Shown in pieces: positions 18,318 through 27,600 of a stretch of DNA of 64,000 nucleotides. Position numbers and translations under genes: made by a program. Under the pieces are notes generated by a model. It saw only the letters and a program-made list of their open reading frames with translations, made no database searches and was not told the DNA's origin. How positions within the stretch are numbered: position 1 is the first letter of the stretch; each line of letters begins with the position of its first letter. The DNA comes from a candidate division WOR-3 bacterium (GTDB lineage Bacteria; Hydrothermota; Tepidihabitantia; Tepidihabitantales; Tepidihabitantaceae): NCBI GenBank assembly GCA_024653355.1, contig JANLFQ010000001.1, positions 558,001 to 622,000 on the forward strand, in the 5' to 3' direction.

Positions 18318-18996
18318 AATCCTCCTTCCTTATATCTTGAGCCGGAAATAACCGATTTTCTCTCAACAGATAAAGCCGCTCCCCTAACTCCCGGGCGATA
18401 TCAAGGTCATGAGTCACAATCACAGCGGTTCTTTTCTGTCCGTAACAAACTTCAAAAATCAACCGGCAAATTCGGTCGCGGCTTGCCGGGTCAAGCCCTG
18501 AAGTCGGCTCATCAAAAAAGAGATAAGAAGGCTCAACCACTAACGCTCGGGCAATCGCCACCAGCCGTGTCATTCCCCCGGAAAGTTCCTGAACCCGCAG
18601 CGTTGCCGCCTTTTCCATCCCGACCTGAGCAAGTACCCGATTAACCCGCGCTTCAACCTCTTGCACCGTCAAATTACTCCTTTCTCGCAAAGGTAAAGCG
18701 ACATTATCCGCCACGGTTAAAGAATCAAAAAGCGCCCCACCTTGAAAAACAAATCCTATCTTCCGCAGTATTTCGCCATTGTCGGCAAACAGCCCGTAAT
18801 CTAAAATTCGTCCCGAGTAACTTACCTGTCCTGAATCCGGCACGATCAAACCCGCCATAATCTTCAGAAGGACCGTTTTACCGACGCCCGAACGACCAAG
18901 TATAACAACCCGTGTCTGTTCGGGAATTTCGATATCGACATTATCAAGAATCAATTGACCCCGGAGCCGCTTTGTCACCTTCTCTAATTTTATCAT
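18298..18996 (-). CDS. mlaF: ABC transporter ATPase, MlaF-like
   Basis: 232 residues: Walker A GRSGVGKTVLL near 35, the signature segment LSGGMTRLVAIARAL, Walker B YLFFDEPTSGLDP and the H-loop VTHD. This signature (SGGM) is typical of the Mla/Ttg2 subgroup. It drives phospholipid movement with MlaE. It overlaps mlaE by 4 nt at its start. Confidence 0.92.
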   Translation of the reverse strand: MIKLEKVTKRLRGQLILDNVDIEIPEQTRVVILGRSGVGKTVLLKIMAGLIVPDSGQVSYSGRILDYGLFADNGEILRKIGFVFQGGALFDSLTVADNVALPLRERSNLTVQEVEARVNRVLAQVGMEKAATLRVQELSGGMTRLVAIARALVVEPSYLFFDEPTSGLDPASRDRICRLIFEVCYGQKRTAVIVTHDLDIARELGERLYLLRENRLFPAQDIRKEDYEPSVA

Positions 18997-19730
18997 CGGG
19001 AAAACATCAATACCGCAATTACGAAATCAAAGAAGAGAATCAAAATTCCCGCCCATACAACCGCTCGCGTCGTTGCCCTTCCCACCTCTTGCGCACCACC
19101 TTCGGCGTTAAAGCCAAAGTAACAACCGCTGGCGCCAATAAACAATCCAAAGATAATCGCTTTGATTATGCCCCCAACAAAGTCACGCGCCTGAACAAAA
19201 TGAGTCAAACCGTAAACAAAGGTCTCCTGGGTTACACCCACGAAACCTGCTACAACAACTGCCGTTAACGACGCAACAATCTCCATTATCACGACCAGGA
19301 TAGGCAGACTGACCGCTGCGGCAATTATCCGCGGTTGACAGAGAAACCGGTAAGGGTCGATACCCATAACGCGCAACGCATCAATCTGGTCCGAATTACG
19401 CATCGCCCCAATCTCCGCCGCCATTGCTGAAGCCGAACGACTGGCAAAAATAAATGCCGAAAAAACCGGACCAAGTTCGATAAGTAACATTCTACCGACA
19501 CCCATACCAATAAAATATCGCGGCACAATCCCTAAAAGTTGATAACTGGTCTGGACCGCCGTTGTTAACCCCACAAATAAACTCGCCAGAATCACAATCG
19601 GCACGGCACCGACACCAAAATTGTATATCTGCTCAACAATTCGGGGTAGCGTGCGCCTTAAATCCCTCGGTAATGTCAGACTCCGGCCCAGAAAAATTAC
19701 GAAATCAAACGCACCGGTAAACGCCCTCAT
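18993..19730 (-). CDS. mlaE: ABC transporter permease, MlaE-like
   Basis: 245 residues with about five membrane segments. MlaE-family signatures are VPIVILASLFVGLTTAVQ, ELGPVFSAFIFASRSASAMAAEIGAMRNSDQIDALRVMG (in two parts) and the C-terminal GASGCYFGF. It is the first gene of mlaEFD. The ATG lies 6 nt from the -10 box and has no ribosome binding site, so it is predicted to be leaderless. Confidence 0.93.
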   Translation of the reverse strand: MRAFTGAFDFVIFLGRSLTLPRDLRRTLPRIVEQIYNFGVGAVPIVILASLFVGLTTAVQTSYQLLGIVPRYFIGMGVGRMLLIELGPVFSAFIFASRSASAMAAEIGAMRNSDQIDALRVMGIDPYRFLCQPRIIAAAVSLPILVVIMEIVASLTAVVVAGFVGVTQETFVYGLTHFVQARDFVGGIIKAIIFGLFIGASGCYFGFNAEGGAQEVGRATTRAVVWAGILILFFDFVIAVLMFSR

Positions 19731-19736
19731 AGAAAA

Positions 19737-19764
19737 ATATTATTGCTATCCGGCACCCTGTCAA
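19737..19764 (-). promoter_or_regulatory. Promoter of mlaEFD (leaderless)
   Basis: TTGACA (19759-19764), a 16-bp spacer and TAATAT (19737-19742), then 6 nt to the mlaE ATG. The transcript would begin at or next to the start codon. Confidence 0.8.
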
Positions 19765-19802
19765 TTTACAGATTAGCCTGAGTTAACGCTGCTGGTAATA
19801 AA

Positions 19803-21404
19803 TTACAAATCTTTTCGCCGGGCGCGCCACCGTTTAACAACCCGCTCAAGGTCTGGATTAAGTAGACCCTCCCGCCACCAGCGGGAGAATTCAACATCAC
19901 CGCTCTTCGGTTTGGGATTGGGTAAGTCAACCATCATACGGGTTGGCATCGCTACCGCCTCACCCAGAATCAACGCTTCCCCTGTCCTCAACGCCGGCAG
20001 CATATTCATCAAACCTGCCAGCGAATCGGGCACCAGACGACGAACGTAATTCTGGTCATCAGGGTTCGTAAGACGCATTGCGATAAATGTGTTGCACTGG
20101 GAAAGAACCGTCTCGGAAAGCTCTTTGGGACGTTGACTGACAACAATCATTCCGATGCCGTACTTCCTGCCCTCTTTGGTAATCCGTTCCACCGCACTTC
20201 TTGCGGCAGTGAACCGGCCATCGCTCCGAGACGGCACGTAATTGTGCGCCTCTTCCAGAACCAGAAGTATCGGAAACCGTTCTCGTTCCGGATTCCAGAG
20301 GTTAAACTCAAAAACCATCCGGGCAACTACCGCAACCACCACTCCAATCGCCTCAGAAGGAACGCCACTTAAATCTACTACCGTCATCTGGTGGGGCGCA
20401 TTTATTGAAAGGTAACTCTGCAGTAGGTCAATAAAACTTGCGCTGCTGGTGTAAGTACGGGGCTTGAACATAAAGTTGTACCGCGGGTCAGAGAGTTTGC
20501 TGTCCAGCCGAATGAGGAATTTATCAAACACTCCATAAAGTGGACCTTCTTCCTGTTCACCTTGAGCATTGTAGACCATCTGGATATTCCAATCGCGCAG
20601 CATTGAAACCATGTCATCAAGGTCAAAGTAAACGGGCGAATCGGCGGTTATTGAAGAACCCAAACCCAACCGTTCTCTTGTATCCCACGCCTGCCGTGCC
20701 CGCATCAATGAGTCGCGTAAAACAACAATCTGATTTTTCGCCGTCGGTTCGGTCATATCAACGGTCAGGTCAACAAACTCTTCGAAGTTCAGCAGCCAGT
20801 AGGGTAATTCAACATTATCCGCCTGAATAAGGTTTACCTGTTCAGGAAATGCCGCGGCGTATTCACCATGCAAATCCAGAACAACGATATGCGTGTTGCG
20901 ATACTTCTCAATCGCCTCCTGCAAAATACTCACGACGGTACAGGACTTACCACAACCGGTTGTTCCCAGAACCGCGATATGCTGCCCAAAGAACTTATCA
21001 ACATTTATGTAAACCCGTTGATTCTCGGCACCACTCGGTTTGCCAAACGAGAATCCATATTCAATAAACTCAGAAAATATATCATCAAGTTCGCTGTCAT
21101 CAACCATCTGAACCCGTTGACCAACATTGGGATACACCGAAACACCCCGGACAAATTTTTTATTTTGTTCCAGCGTCCCCAGTAAGATGCAATCTGCCAC
21201 CTTCCGGGAGTTTTTTCCATTCTCCATTCTGATGCTTGACACCAATCCTATTACGCGGTAATCTTGGAAAGATATTTTTACATAGGAACCCGGTTGTCCC
21301 GGATAATAACCGTTACTGAGCGGAACTGTTGTATCCACAGTTAAATCAACCAGCGCCCGTTCACCATTGACTTCCGTAACATAACCAATATCAATCTGCC
21401 CCAC
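19803..21404 (-). CDS. HerA-like hexameric DNA translocase/ATPase
   Basis: 533 residues. An N-terminal HAS-barrel-like domain (about 1-110) precedes an ATPase with Walker A LGTTGCGKSCT near 150, Walker B LLVLEEAHNYVP and the sensor stretch IVVSQRPKELSETVLSQC. These are the marks of HerA/DUF87 proteins, which pump DNA with the nuclease NurA in recombination, or act in defence systems. No nurA or other partner adjoins it. It starts with GTG preceded by AAAGGAGG and has its own weak promoter (TATAAT at 21427-21432). Confidence 0.87.
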   Translation of the reverse strand: MGQIDIGYVTEVNGERALVDLTVDTTVPLSNGYYPGQPGSYVKISFQDYRVIGLVSSIRMENGKNSRKVADCILLGTLEQNKKFVRGVSVYPNVGQRVQMVDDSELDDIFSEFIEYGFSFGKPSGAENQRVYINVDKFFGQHIAVLGTTGCGKSCTVVSILQEAIEKYRNTHIVVLDLHGEYAAAFPEQVNLIQADNVELPYWLLNFEEFVDLTVDMTEPTAKNQIVVLRDSLMRARQAWDTRERLGLGSSITADSPVYFDLDDMVSMLRDWNIQMVYNAQGEQEEGPLYGVFDKFLIRLDSKLSDPRYNFMFKPRTYTSSASFIDLLQSYLSINAPHQMTVVDLSGVPSEAIGVVVAVVARMVFEFNLWNPERERFPILLVLEEAHNYVPSRSDGRFTAARSAVERITKEGRKYGIGMIVVSQRPKELSETVLSQCNTFIAMRLTNPDDQNYVRRLVPDSLAGLMNMLPALRTGEALILGEAVAMPTRMMVDLPNPKPKSGDVEFSRWWREGLLNPDLERVVKRWRARRKDL

Positions 21405-21475
21405 TGCTTCCTCCTTTCACATAAAAATTATATCAAAATTAAATCGTTTCGTAAACTGCCGATTAAAATTAGTAA

Positions 21476-22168
21476 TTAAGCACCCTTCTTTTTACTTTTG
21501 CTCTTTCTCCGGCTAATCAGCATTTGATTCAACCAATCCAGCCACACATCAACTCCTTCCCCGGTACGCAATGAAATCGTCATTATCGGCACGCGGGGCT
21601 TTAATCTGCGCACCGCCCGCTGAAAATCTTCAAGTTTAAAGTCAACATAAGGCAACAGGTCAATTTTGTTGACAATCACGACATCTGATTTGGTAAACAT
21701 CAGGGGGTATTTAACCGGTTTGTCGCTCCCTTCAGGTGTCGAGACAATCGTAACATTGTAGTGCACAGGCAGCCGGAACTCTGCCGGACAAACAAGGTTG
21801 CCAACATTTTCTATGATTAAAAGGTCAAGATTTGCCAGGTCAATCGAAGGGAAAACCGAAGCAAGCATCAAACCGTCCAGGTGACAGGCGCCCTGAGTGT
21901 TGATCTGTGTACAACCTACCCCCTGGGCAATAACCCGCCGCGCATCGAGGTCACCTTGAATATCCCCTTCAATGACCCAGATGCGCCAGCGCTCCTTTAA
22001 CGCCACCACCGTCCTTTCCACTAAACTGGTTTTACCAGCACCTGGCCCGGACATGATATTTATCCCCAGAACGCCATATCGATTTAACTGCTGGAGCTGC
22101 TCCTCAGCCAGCGCATCGTTACTCGCCAGAACCCGGCGCATCACCGGTAACCTCTTCATTTCTTTCAT
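21476..22168 (-). CDS. hypB: Hydrogenase maturation GTPase (nickel insertion)
   Basis: 230 residues. G-domain motifs are MSGPGAGKTSLVE (P-loop near 42), IEGDIQGDLDA, ENVGNLVCPAEF (metal-binding region) and NKIDLLPY. HypB inserts nickel into NiFe hydrogenases or urease with HypA. There is no long N-terminal His-rich stretch, but the C-terminus is strongly basic (KSKSKKKG). No other hyp gene or hydrogenase is in the window. It follows purA by 10 nt. Confidence 0.92.
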   Translation of the reverse strand: MKEMKRLPVMRRVLASNDALAEEQLQQLNRYGVLGINIMSGPGAGKTSLVERTVVALKERWRIWVIEGDIQGDLDARRVIAQGVGCTQINTQGACHLDGLMLASVFPSIDLANLDLLIIENVGNLVCPAEFRLPVHYNVTIVSTPEGSDKPVKYPLMFTKSDVVIVNKIDLLPYVDFKLEDFQRAVRRLKPRVPIMTISLRTGEGVDVWLDWLNQMLISRRKSKSKKKGA

Positions 22169-22178
22169 TGAGCCCTCT

Positions 22179-23489
22179 CTACTTATGTAAAAAGTTCTTT
22201 AACCATTTCAGAGCCTTGATATCAACCGGAACGAGCGCTTTCCGGTCACTGCCCACGGAAACTAACGCCACCGAACAATCCACCAGTTCGGCAATTTTTT
22301 CGATGTATTGCCGGGCTCTGAGAGGTAATGATTTAAAAGTTCGGCAGTTGGTGGTTTTTTCCCGCCAGCCGGGCAAGGAAATATAATCCGGCTCGAGTTC
22401 CGGTGCCAAAAATGGGTCAAATTCAAGAATCCTTTTACCCTGATAACGGTAACCCACACAAACTTTTATCTCTTTAAGTGAGTCAAGCACGTCAAGTTTT
22501 GTCAGTACCAATGCAGTGAGTCGGTTGTAACGCACTGCTGCCCGAACCAAGCCAGCATCAAACCAACCGCATCGGCGCGGTCTTCCGGTTGTTGCCCCGT
22601 ATTCGGCACCAAGTTCGCGCAGCATTGACGCCTCCGCCGTATCCAGTTCGGAAGGAAATGGCCCGGCACCAACGCGGGTTGTGTATACCTTCGCCACACC
22701 CACCGCTTCTTCAAGCCAGAGGGGACTGATCCCGCTTCCGGTTGCCGCCCCTGCAACACCTGTTGAAGAGGTTGTGACAAAAGGATAAGTTCCCAGGTCT
22801 ATGTCCAGATGAGTTCCCTGGGCGCCTTCAAACAGTATCCGTTTGTCAGCGCGCAGTGCCCTATCCAACATAACCGTTCCGTCCCCAATCATCGCTGTTA
22901 AATTCTTACTCACCACACGCACCTCTTGTGCCAGTTCTTTAAAAGAAATCGGCTCTGCCTGGTACAGCTCCATAAGTCGGAAATTCGCCGCTGCCACATT
23001 CCGGCGCAACTTCTCCATAAATAAATCTTCGTTCAACAGGTCACCAGCTCTGATGCCGACCCGGGCATACTTGTCTTGGTAAGCCGGGCCAATACCCTGA
23101 CCGGTTGTGCCAATTTTTTTCTCGGCAAGTTGTGTTTCCTGTAAGCGGTCCAGTGCCTTGTGGTAAGGAAAAATAATATGTGCGCGGCGGTCAATGAGCA
23201 AACGGTTGCCAACATCTTTACCATCTTTCTTTAACAACCTCAATTCGTCTTGAAGACGATAAGGGTCTACGACGCAGCCACACCCAATAATCCCCTTAAT
23301 ACGGGGGTGCAGTAGCCCGGATGGAATTTGATGGAAAGTAAGCTTATGCTTACCCCAACACACCGTGTGTCCAGCGTTCGGGCCCCCTTGAAAACGGACA
23401 ACAATCTGGGCGTTTTGGGCAAGAAAATCAACTACCTTGCCCTTACCTTCATCACCCCACTGAGTTCCGATTACTACCAGGTTAGGCAC
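22179..23489 (-). CDS. purA: Adenylosuccinate synthase
   Basis: 436 residues, full length. The GTP-binding start GTQWGDEGKGKVVD, the active-site NAGHT, the QGIGPAY stretch and GRPRRCGWFD are all present. It condenses IMP with aspartate in AMP synthesis. The start is GTG preceded by AAGGGA. It lies in the middle of a porV-purA-hypB operon, 14 nt after porV. Confidence 0.96.
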   Translation of the reverse strand: MPNLVVIGTQWGDEGKGKVVDFLAQNAQIVVRFQGGPNAGHTVCWGKHKLTFHQIPSGLLHPRIKGIIGCGCVVDPYRLQDELRLLKKDGKDVGNRLLIDRRAHIIFPYHKALDRLQETQLAEKKIGTTGQGIGPAYQDKYARVGIRAGDLLNEDLFMEKLRRNVAAANFRLMELYQAEPISFKELAQEVRVVSKNLTAMIGDGTVMLDRALRADKRILFEGAQGTHLDIDLGTYPFVTTSSTGVAGAATGSGISPLWLEEAVGVAKVYTTRVGAGPFPSELDTAEASMLRELGAEYGATTGRPRRCGWFDAGLVRAAVRYNRLTALVLTKLDVLDSLKEIKVCVGYRYQGKRILEFDPFLAPELEPDYISLPGWREKTTNCRTFKSLPLRARQYIEKIAELVDCSVALVSVGSDRKALVPVDIKALKWLKNFLHK

Positions 23490-23503
23490 AATTCCCTTGC
23501 TTT

Positions 23504-24628
23504 TTAAAACTGGTAAGAAAAGGAAAACTTGTAGTTACTCGTAGGGAAGTCGTAGATGAACTGGTCCACGCCGACGTCAAACTGAAATCGTTGAAACCCA
23601 ATACCGCCGCCAACGGTAAACCCCAGGGATTTGAATTTGCCAAGACCGCGCCGGGTTAAAACATCCCAGAAACTGTAATGGTAAGTGCCCTGACCCTCTC
23701 GCTCAAAAACAATTCCGCCCCTTTGACCGGTGATGTCTTCAAAATAACCTGCCCGTAGAAATCCGGCTACCGGTCCGTAACGAGCCCCGGCTTCAACCCC
23801 TAAACTTTTCCAGGCGTCGCGCCACTCACTGGAAATTTGCTGGCCAAAAGTTTTCGTAGAATCGGAAAACGCCCCGACCAGAATCTTAGATATCTCGGGC
23901 GTAATGCAGACGGAGAAAATCTCGTGCTTTAAAGGATAATAGGCTAAACCAAGCCGCAGCATCCGGGGCAAAGGGTCCGATTCACCCGAAGAGGTATAAG
24001 AAATGTTAGGCCCGAGGTTAGCCACTGCCAACCCCACAGCGAGAAAGTCAAAAGGTTTGTAAAGGGTGCCAGCATCAAATGCCCAGGTAATGCCGGTTCC
24101 CCCTTGTTCAATCCCCAGTTCGGGCATCGCCTTCCAGACCCAATCCGGAACCAAAAAGGAGTAAATTAACTTAGCAGACAAACCCACACCTAAATTCGGC
24201 AAAACAGGAAAACCATAAGCAAGGGCGGGTGAGGCATCAAATGTAGTATATCGGCCCAGAAAATCACCCCGCTCATTTATCACATCGGTTTCACCGGTCG
24301 TAAGGTAGATAACATTAAACCCCGCGGTCCCGCGTCCTTGAAAATTGTGTGCAATCCCAAGATACTCATAGTACATCCCGGGCCAGAGTCCTGGTAACCA
24401 GTTACAATGCATCAAGGTCACATTAGTTCCCTGAAGAAAAGCCAACCCACCGGGGTTGTAGTACACACTTGAAGCGTCGTCGCTGATTGCGGTAAAGGCA
24501 CCAGCGAGCGAAGTCGGCCGCGCTCCAGGCCAAATCATCAAGAAAACCGCACCGGGGTTCTGGCTGGCGTAAACTCCCATCGGACTGAGAACAAAAATCA
24601 AAGCCAGCCAGATAACTGTTCGTTTCAT
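23504..24628 (-). CDS. porV: PorV/LptO-like outer-membrane protein of the type IX secretion system
   Basis: 374 residues with a signal peptide (about 1-21, ending YAS). It has the PorV family start with GARPTSLAGAFTAISDDASSVYYNPGG (in two parts) near residue 35, and then alternating aromatic/glycine-rich beta strands ending in Phe, as in a beta barrel. In Bacteroidetes, PorV escorts cargo from the translocon to the sortase PorU. Here porU lies directly upstream on the same strand, 69 nt away. An AAGGAGG site precedes the ATG. Confidence 0.85.
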   Translation of the reverse strand: MKRTVIWLALIFVLSPMGVYASQNPGAVFLMIWPGARPTSLAGAFTAISDDASSVYYNPGGLAFLQGTNVTLMHCNWLPGLWPGMYYEYLGIAHNFQGRGTAGFNVIYLTTGETDVINERGDFLGRYTTFDASPALAYGFPVLPNLGVGLSAKLIYSFLVPDWVWKAMPELGIEQGGTGITWAFDAGTLYKPFDFLAVGLAVANLGPNISYTSSGESDPLPRMLRLGLAYYPLKHEIFSVCITPEISKILVGAFSDSTKTFGQQISSEWRDAWKSLGVEAGARYGPVAGFLRAGYFEDITGQRGGIVFEREGQGTYHYSFWDVLTRRGLGKFKSLGFTVGGGIGFQRFQFDVGVDQFIYDFPTSNYKFSFSYQF

Positions 24629-24666
24629 TGCAATACCTCCTTAAACAAACATAACTACTACCTTTA

Positions 24667-24694
24667 AGTATAAATAGTTACCTGCGATGGTCAA
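24667..24694 (-). promoter_or_regulatory. Promoter of porV-purA-hypB
   Basis: TTGACC (24689-24694), 16-bp spacer, TATACT (24667-24672). It lies in the porU-porV gap and gives porV its own transcript with a leader and Shine-Dalgarno site. Confidence 0.78.
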
Positions 24695-24697
24695 CAA

Positions 24698-27600
24698 TTA
24701 ACGAACTATAAGAAACTTATCCCTAACCGTGACACGCTCGCCGTTACCATCCGGGTATAAAACTTTTGCCCGCAGGGTAAACAGATAAACACCGTTGGGC
24801 AAGAGAAACCCATCCTGGTCCCTTCCGTCCCAGGTAATCTGGTTGTAACCCCAACTTGCTGGAAAATCCCCCAGGTCACGCACCAACCTGCCGCTCAGCG
24901 TGTAGATACGAATTTGGACCGTTCCCGCTTGACTCACAACGAAACTGAACACCGCACCCTGCTTCACCGGATTGGGATAAACGGTAATTGAATCCACGCG
25001 TAGGACTCGGGAGTAAAATGGCTTTAAAATCAGTTTTGTCGTTGTGCGGTTGAGAAAGTTGTCGGCAACAACAACAAATAAAGTGTCAACTGTTCCGCTC
25101 AAATTTAACTGAATCCGTGCCCGGGCCAGAGAGTAAGAACTGTCGTCAAATACAAAGTTGTCGCTGAGCTCAACCGGTGTTAATGGTTGATTGAGATAAA
25201 AACAGGGTGCGAAACCCGGAACTGGAGCAATCAGAATACCAGACTGGTCTGAAGCGACGATATCAAGCGGCAAATTTGCCGGCACCGTGGCACTGTCCAG
25301 CAATCGGCGCCCCCCAAAATACAAATAAACTTGCGGACCGGTGTTGTCATTTCGGTTTAATAACATACTGTTCCAGGCGATATTAGCATCAATTAAGCCC
25401 AGGTTCTTTGTTTCGCCTTTAACCTGAGCACTGAATCGGCAAGAGTTAGCAAGCGGTGCATAATAGCCATTACCCGCCCGCACCGTATCAAGCGGTACAC
25501 CAACCGGGAAGATTCCTTCACAGTAAAACCTGCCGTCTTTGACGCGAAATGAACCGCGCGCCAATTCCTCGCCTAAAATAAAGTATTGAACAACACCCAC
25601 CGGTGATTCATAATACCGTGAGCGCATCGGTCCAAACAAACGCCATTCGGCATCACCATCAGCCAACTCAACAATCGTTCGTGCCCGAAACAATGTACCA
25701 GGTTGCAGCGTATCTGGGGAGATACGCAAATTCTGGGTGGACATCGTTGGTAATTTGAGAACTGTTGCCGGGTCGCCAAAAAGATGGTAGCTTCGATCAG
25801 TTACCCAGGCTTTAAAGAAACAGTAGCCCACAGTCCTTATGCTCTCCGGCGGGAAAAACAGCGGCGTCAATAGATTACGAGCAAAGACAAGATTGTTTCC
25901 GGAAGGTGTCGCGGTTGAAGCGGCCACTGTCGCCAGTGCTCCACCCGGCATTCGAACCAACTCTTCCGCAATGCACTCAGACCGGGTATCGTCAAACCGT
26001 CCGACCGAACAACTGCCTAAAAAACAGAACGGGACTCGATTCTGATTGTCTATTTCAGAAACCCTGGCTACGGTCAAAACATCTTCATGGGTAAGAGAGT
26101 AGGCCGAGCCATGACCAAAAAACAACCAGATTAACGCCCCGCGATTCAACTGTCGCAAAAGTTCTCTGTTGGCTTGGGGTTTACTTTTTGAACCAAGAAA
26201 GGGAAACTCTGTGAGATAAATTTTTACCGGGTCAAGACGATTTCCCACCAGTGCTGCCATACCTTCGCACTGTTCAATATGTCTGAAGCGCAACTCATCA
26301 GGCCGGTCCGGGTAGCGCTGATATTCGTCGTCTGCCAGTAAAAGCAACCTTCTAGTCCAGTATCCATTACTACCCGTTTCGTAAGCAATCAACTTGTCAA
26401 CGAACTGCCTCGCTTCGCTTTCGCTTCTCACGCACACCCGGCCCAGGATAATGTCCGGACTGCCACCCTCACCTTCCAAATCAGCATACCACACATCCTG
26501 AGCCAGGGCACTACGGTCTCCGGCATCAGGAATTAGCCCGAATCCAAACTCATAAGGAGGGACACCCGGAGGCTGGACTCGGTTGAGGTTGTTCCTGTAA
26601 TCGTAGGTCCCATCACCGACCAGGAGCGCATATACCGGGCGCTTCATTTGAAAGAAACGTTTGATCGCCCCGGGCTCCTTCATCCCATAACCGAAGTCGT
26701 CGTAAATCTCCTGAAGATTAACCACCCGAACCCGAGCATTAGGAATACCGGAGACCCGATTGAAACGAAAACGGGCGAGCTCCTGCATCGATTGCATTAA
26801 TTCCGGTGGAGTTACTATCCAGTAATCAGCCAGAAATGTCTCGTCCCATAGAGAACCTGGTGATTTCACCTGCATATCTTTGGGCTTCAACAACTGCTCA
26901 GGAGTGGCAATAGCAAATTCGGTCCATCCCTGCAATCGCCGGCTGAACAACACACTGTCACCCCGTTTTTCCACCCCGAGACACAGCGCCGGAGCGTAAG
27001 GGTCGGTGACGTCCAGAACAACCGGTACCGCACCCGCACCCTGAATTAAAAATTGGTAGTCGCCGACGGTATCAACAAAAAAGTTGCACGGACCGGTAAA
27101 CAGGGACAGCCGGCAGGAATACTTGACCACAAGATAGTCAAGATAAACCTTCTTTTCACCGCTGCCCCGCAATTCAATCGTCAGTTGATTGTCACGAAAA
27201 GCCACCGGACCTACCGAATCAATAGAGAAATCGTAAGGGCTGGGATAGGAGCTGGAACCGAACTGAAAGTTGGTGAGTACCCTCCCGTTTAAGCGAATGG
27301 TTATTTCATTACTCGGGGAAGCATTGTAAAGCCGACCCGAAATCTGGTGAACTTTTATTGGATATCTTAGCTCAAGCGGGCAGGAAAATTGAGCAACACC
27401 GGCATCCGCTGCTTTAAATATCGTTGTCCAGACCCACATCAAACCCGCTCGAGCTGGGCATTCCCGGTCCAACTCCTGATGAAGCACAACTCGCCCGGTG
27501 TTAACAACTGTTGTACCGGAAGTATCCGGGCCGAATCCGCGTCGCATTCTCTTACCGGCAAAACCGGTCCAGGTAAGCCAGTAAACATTATCTCTGGTGT

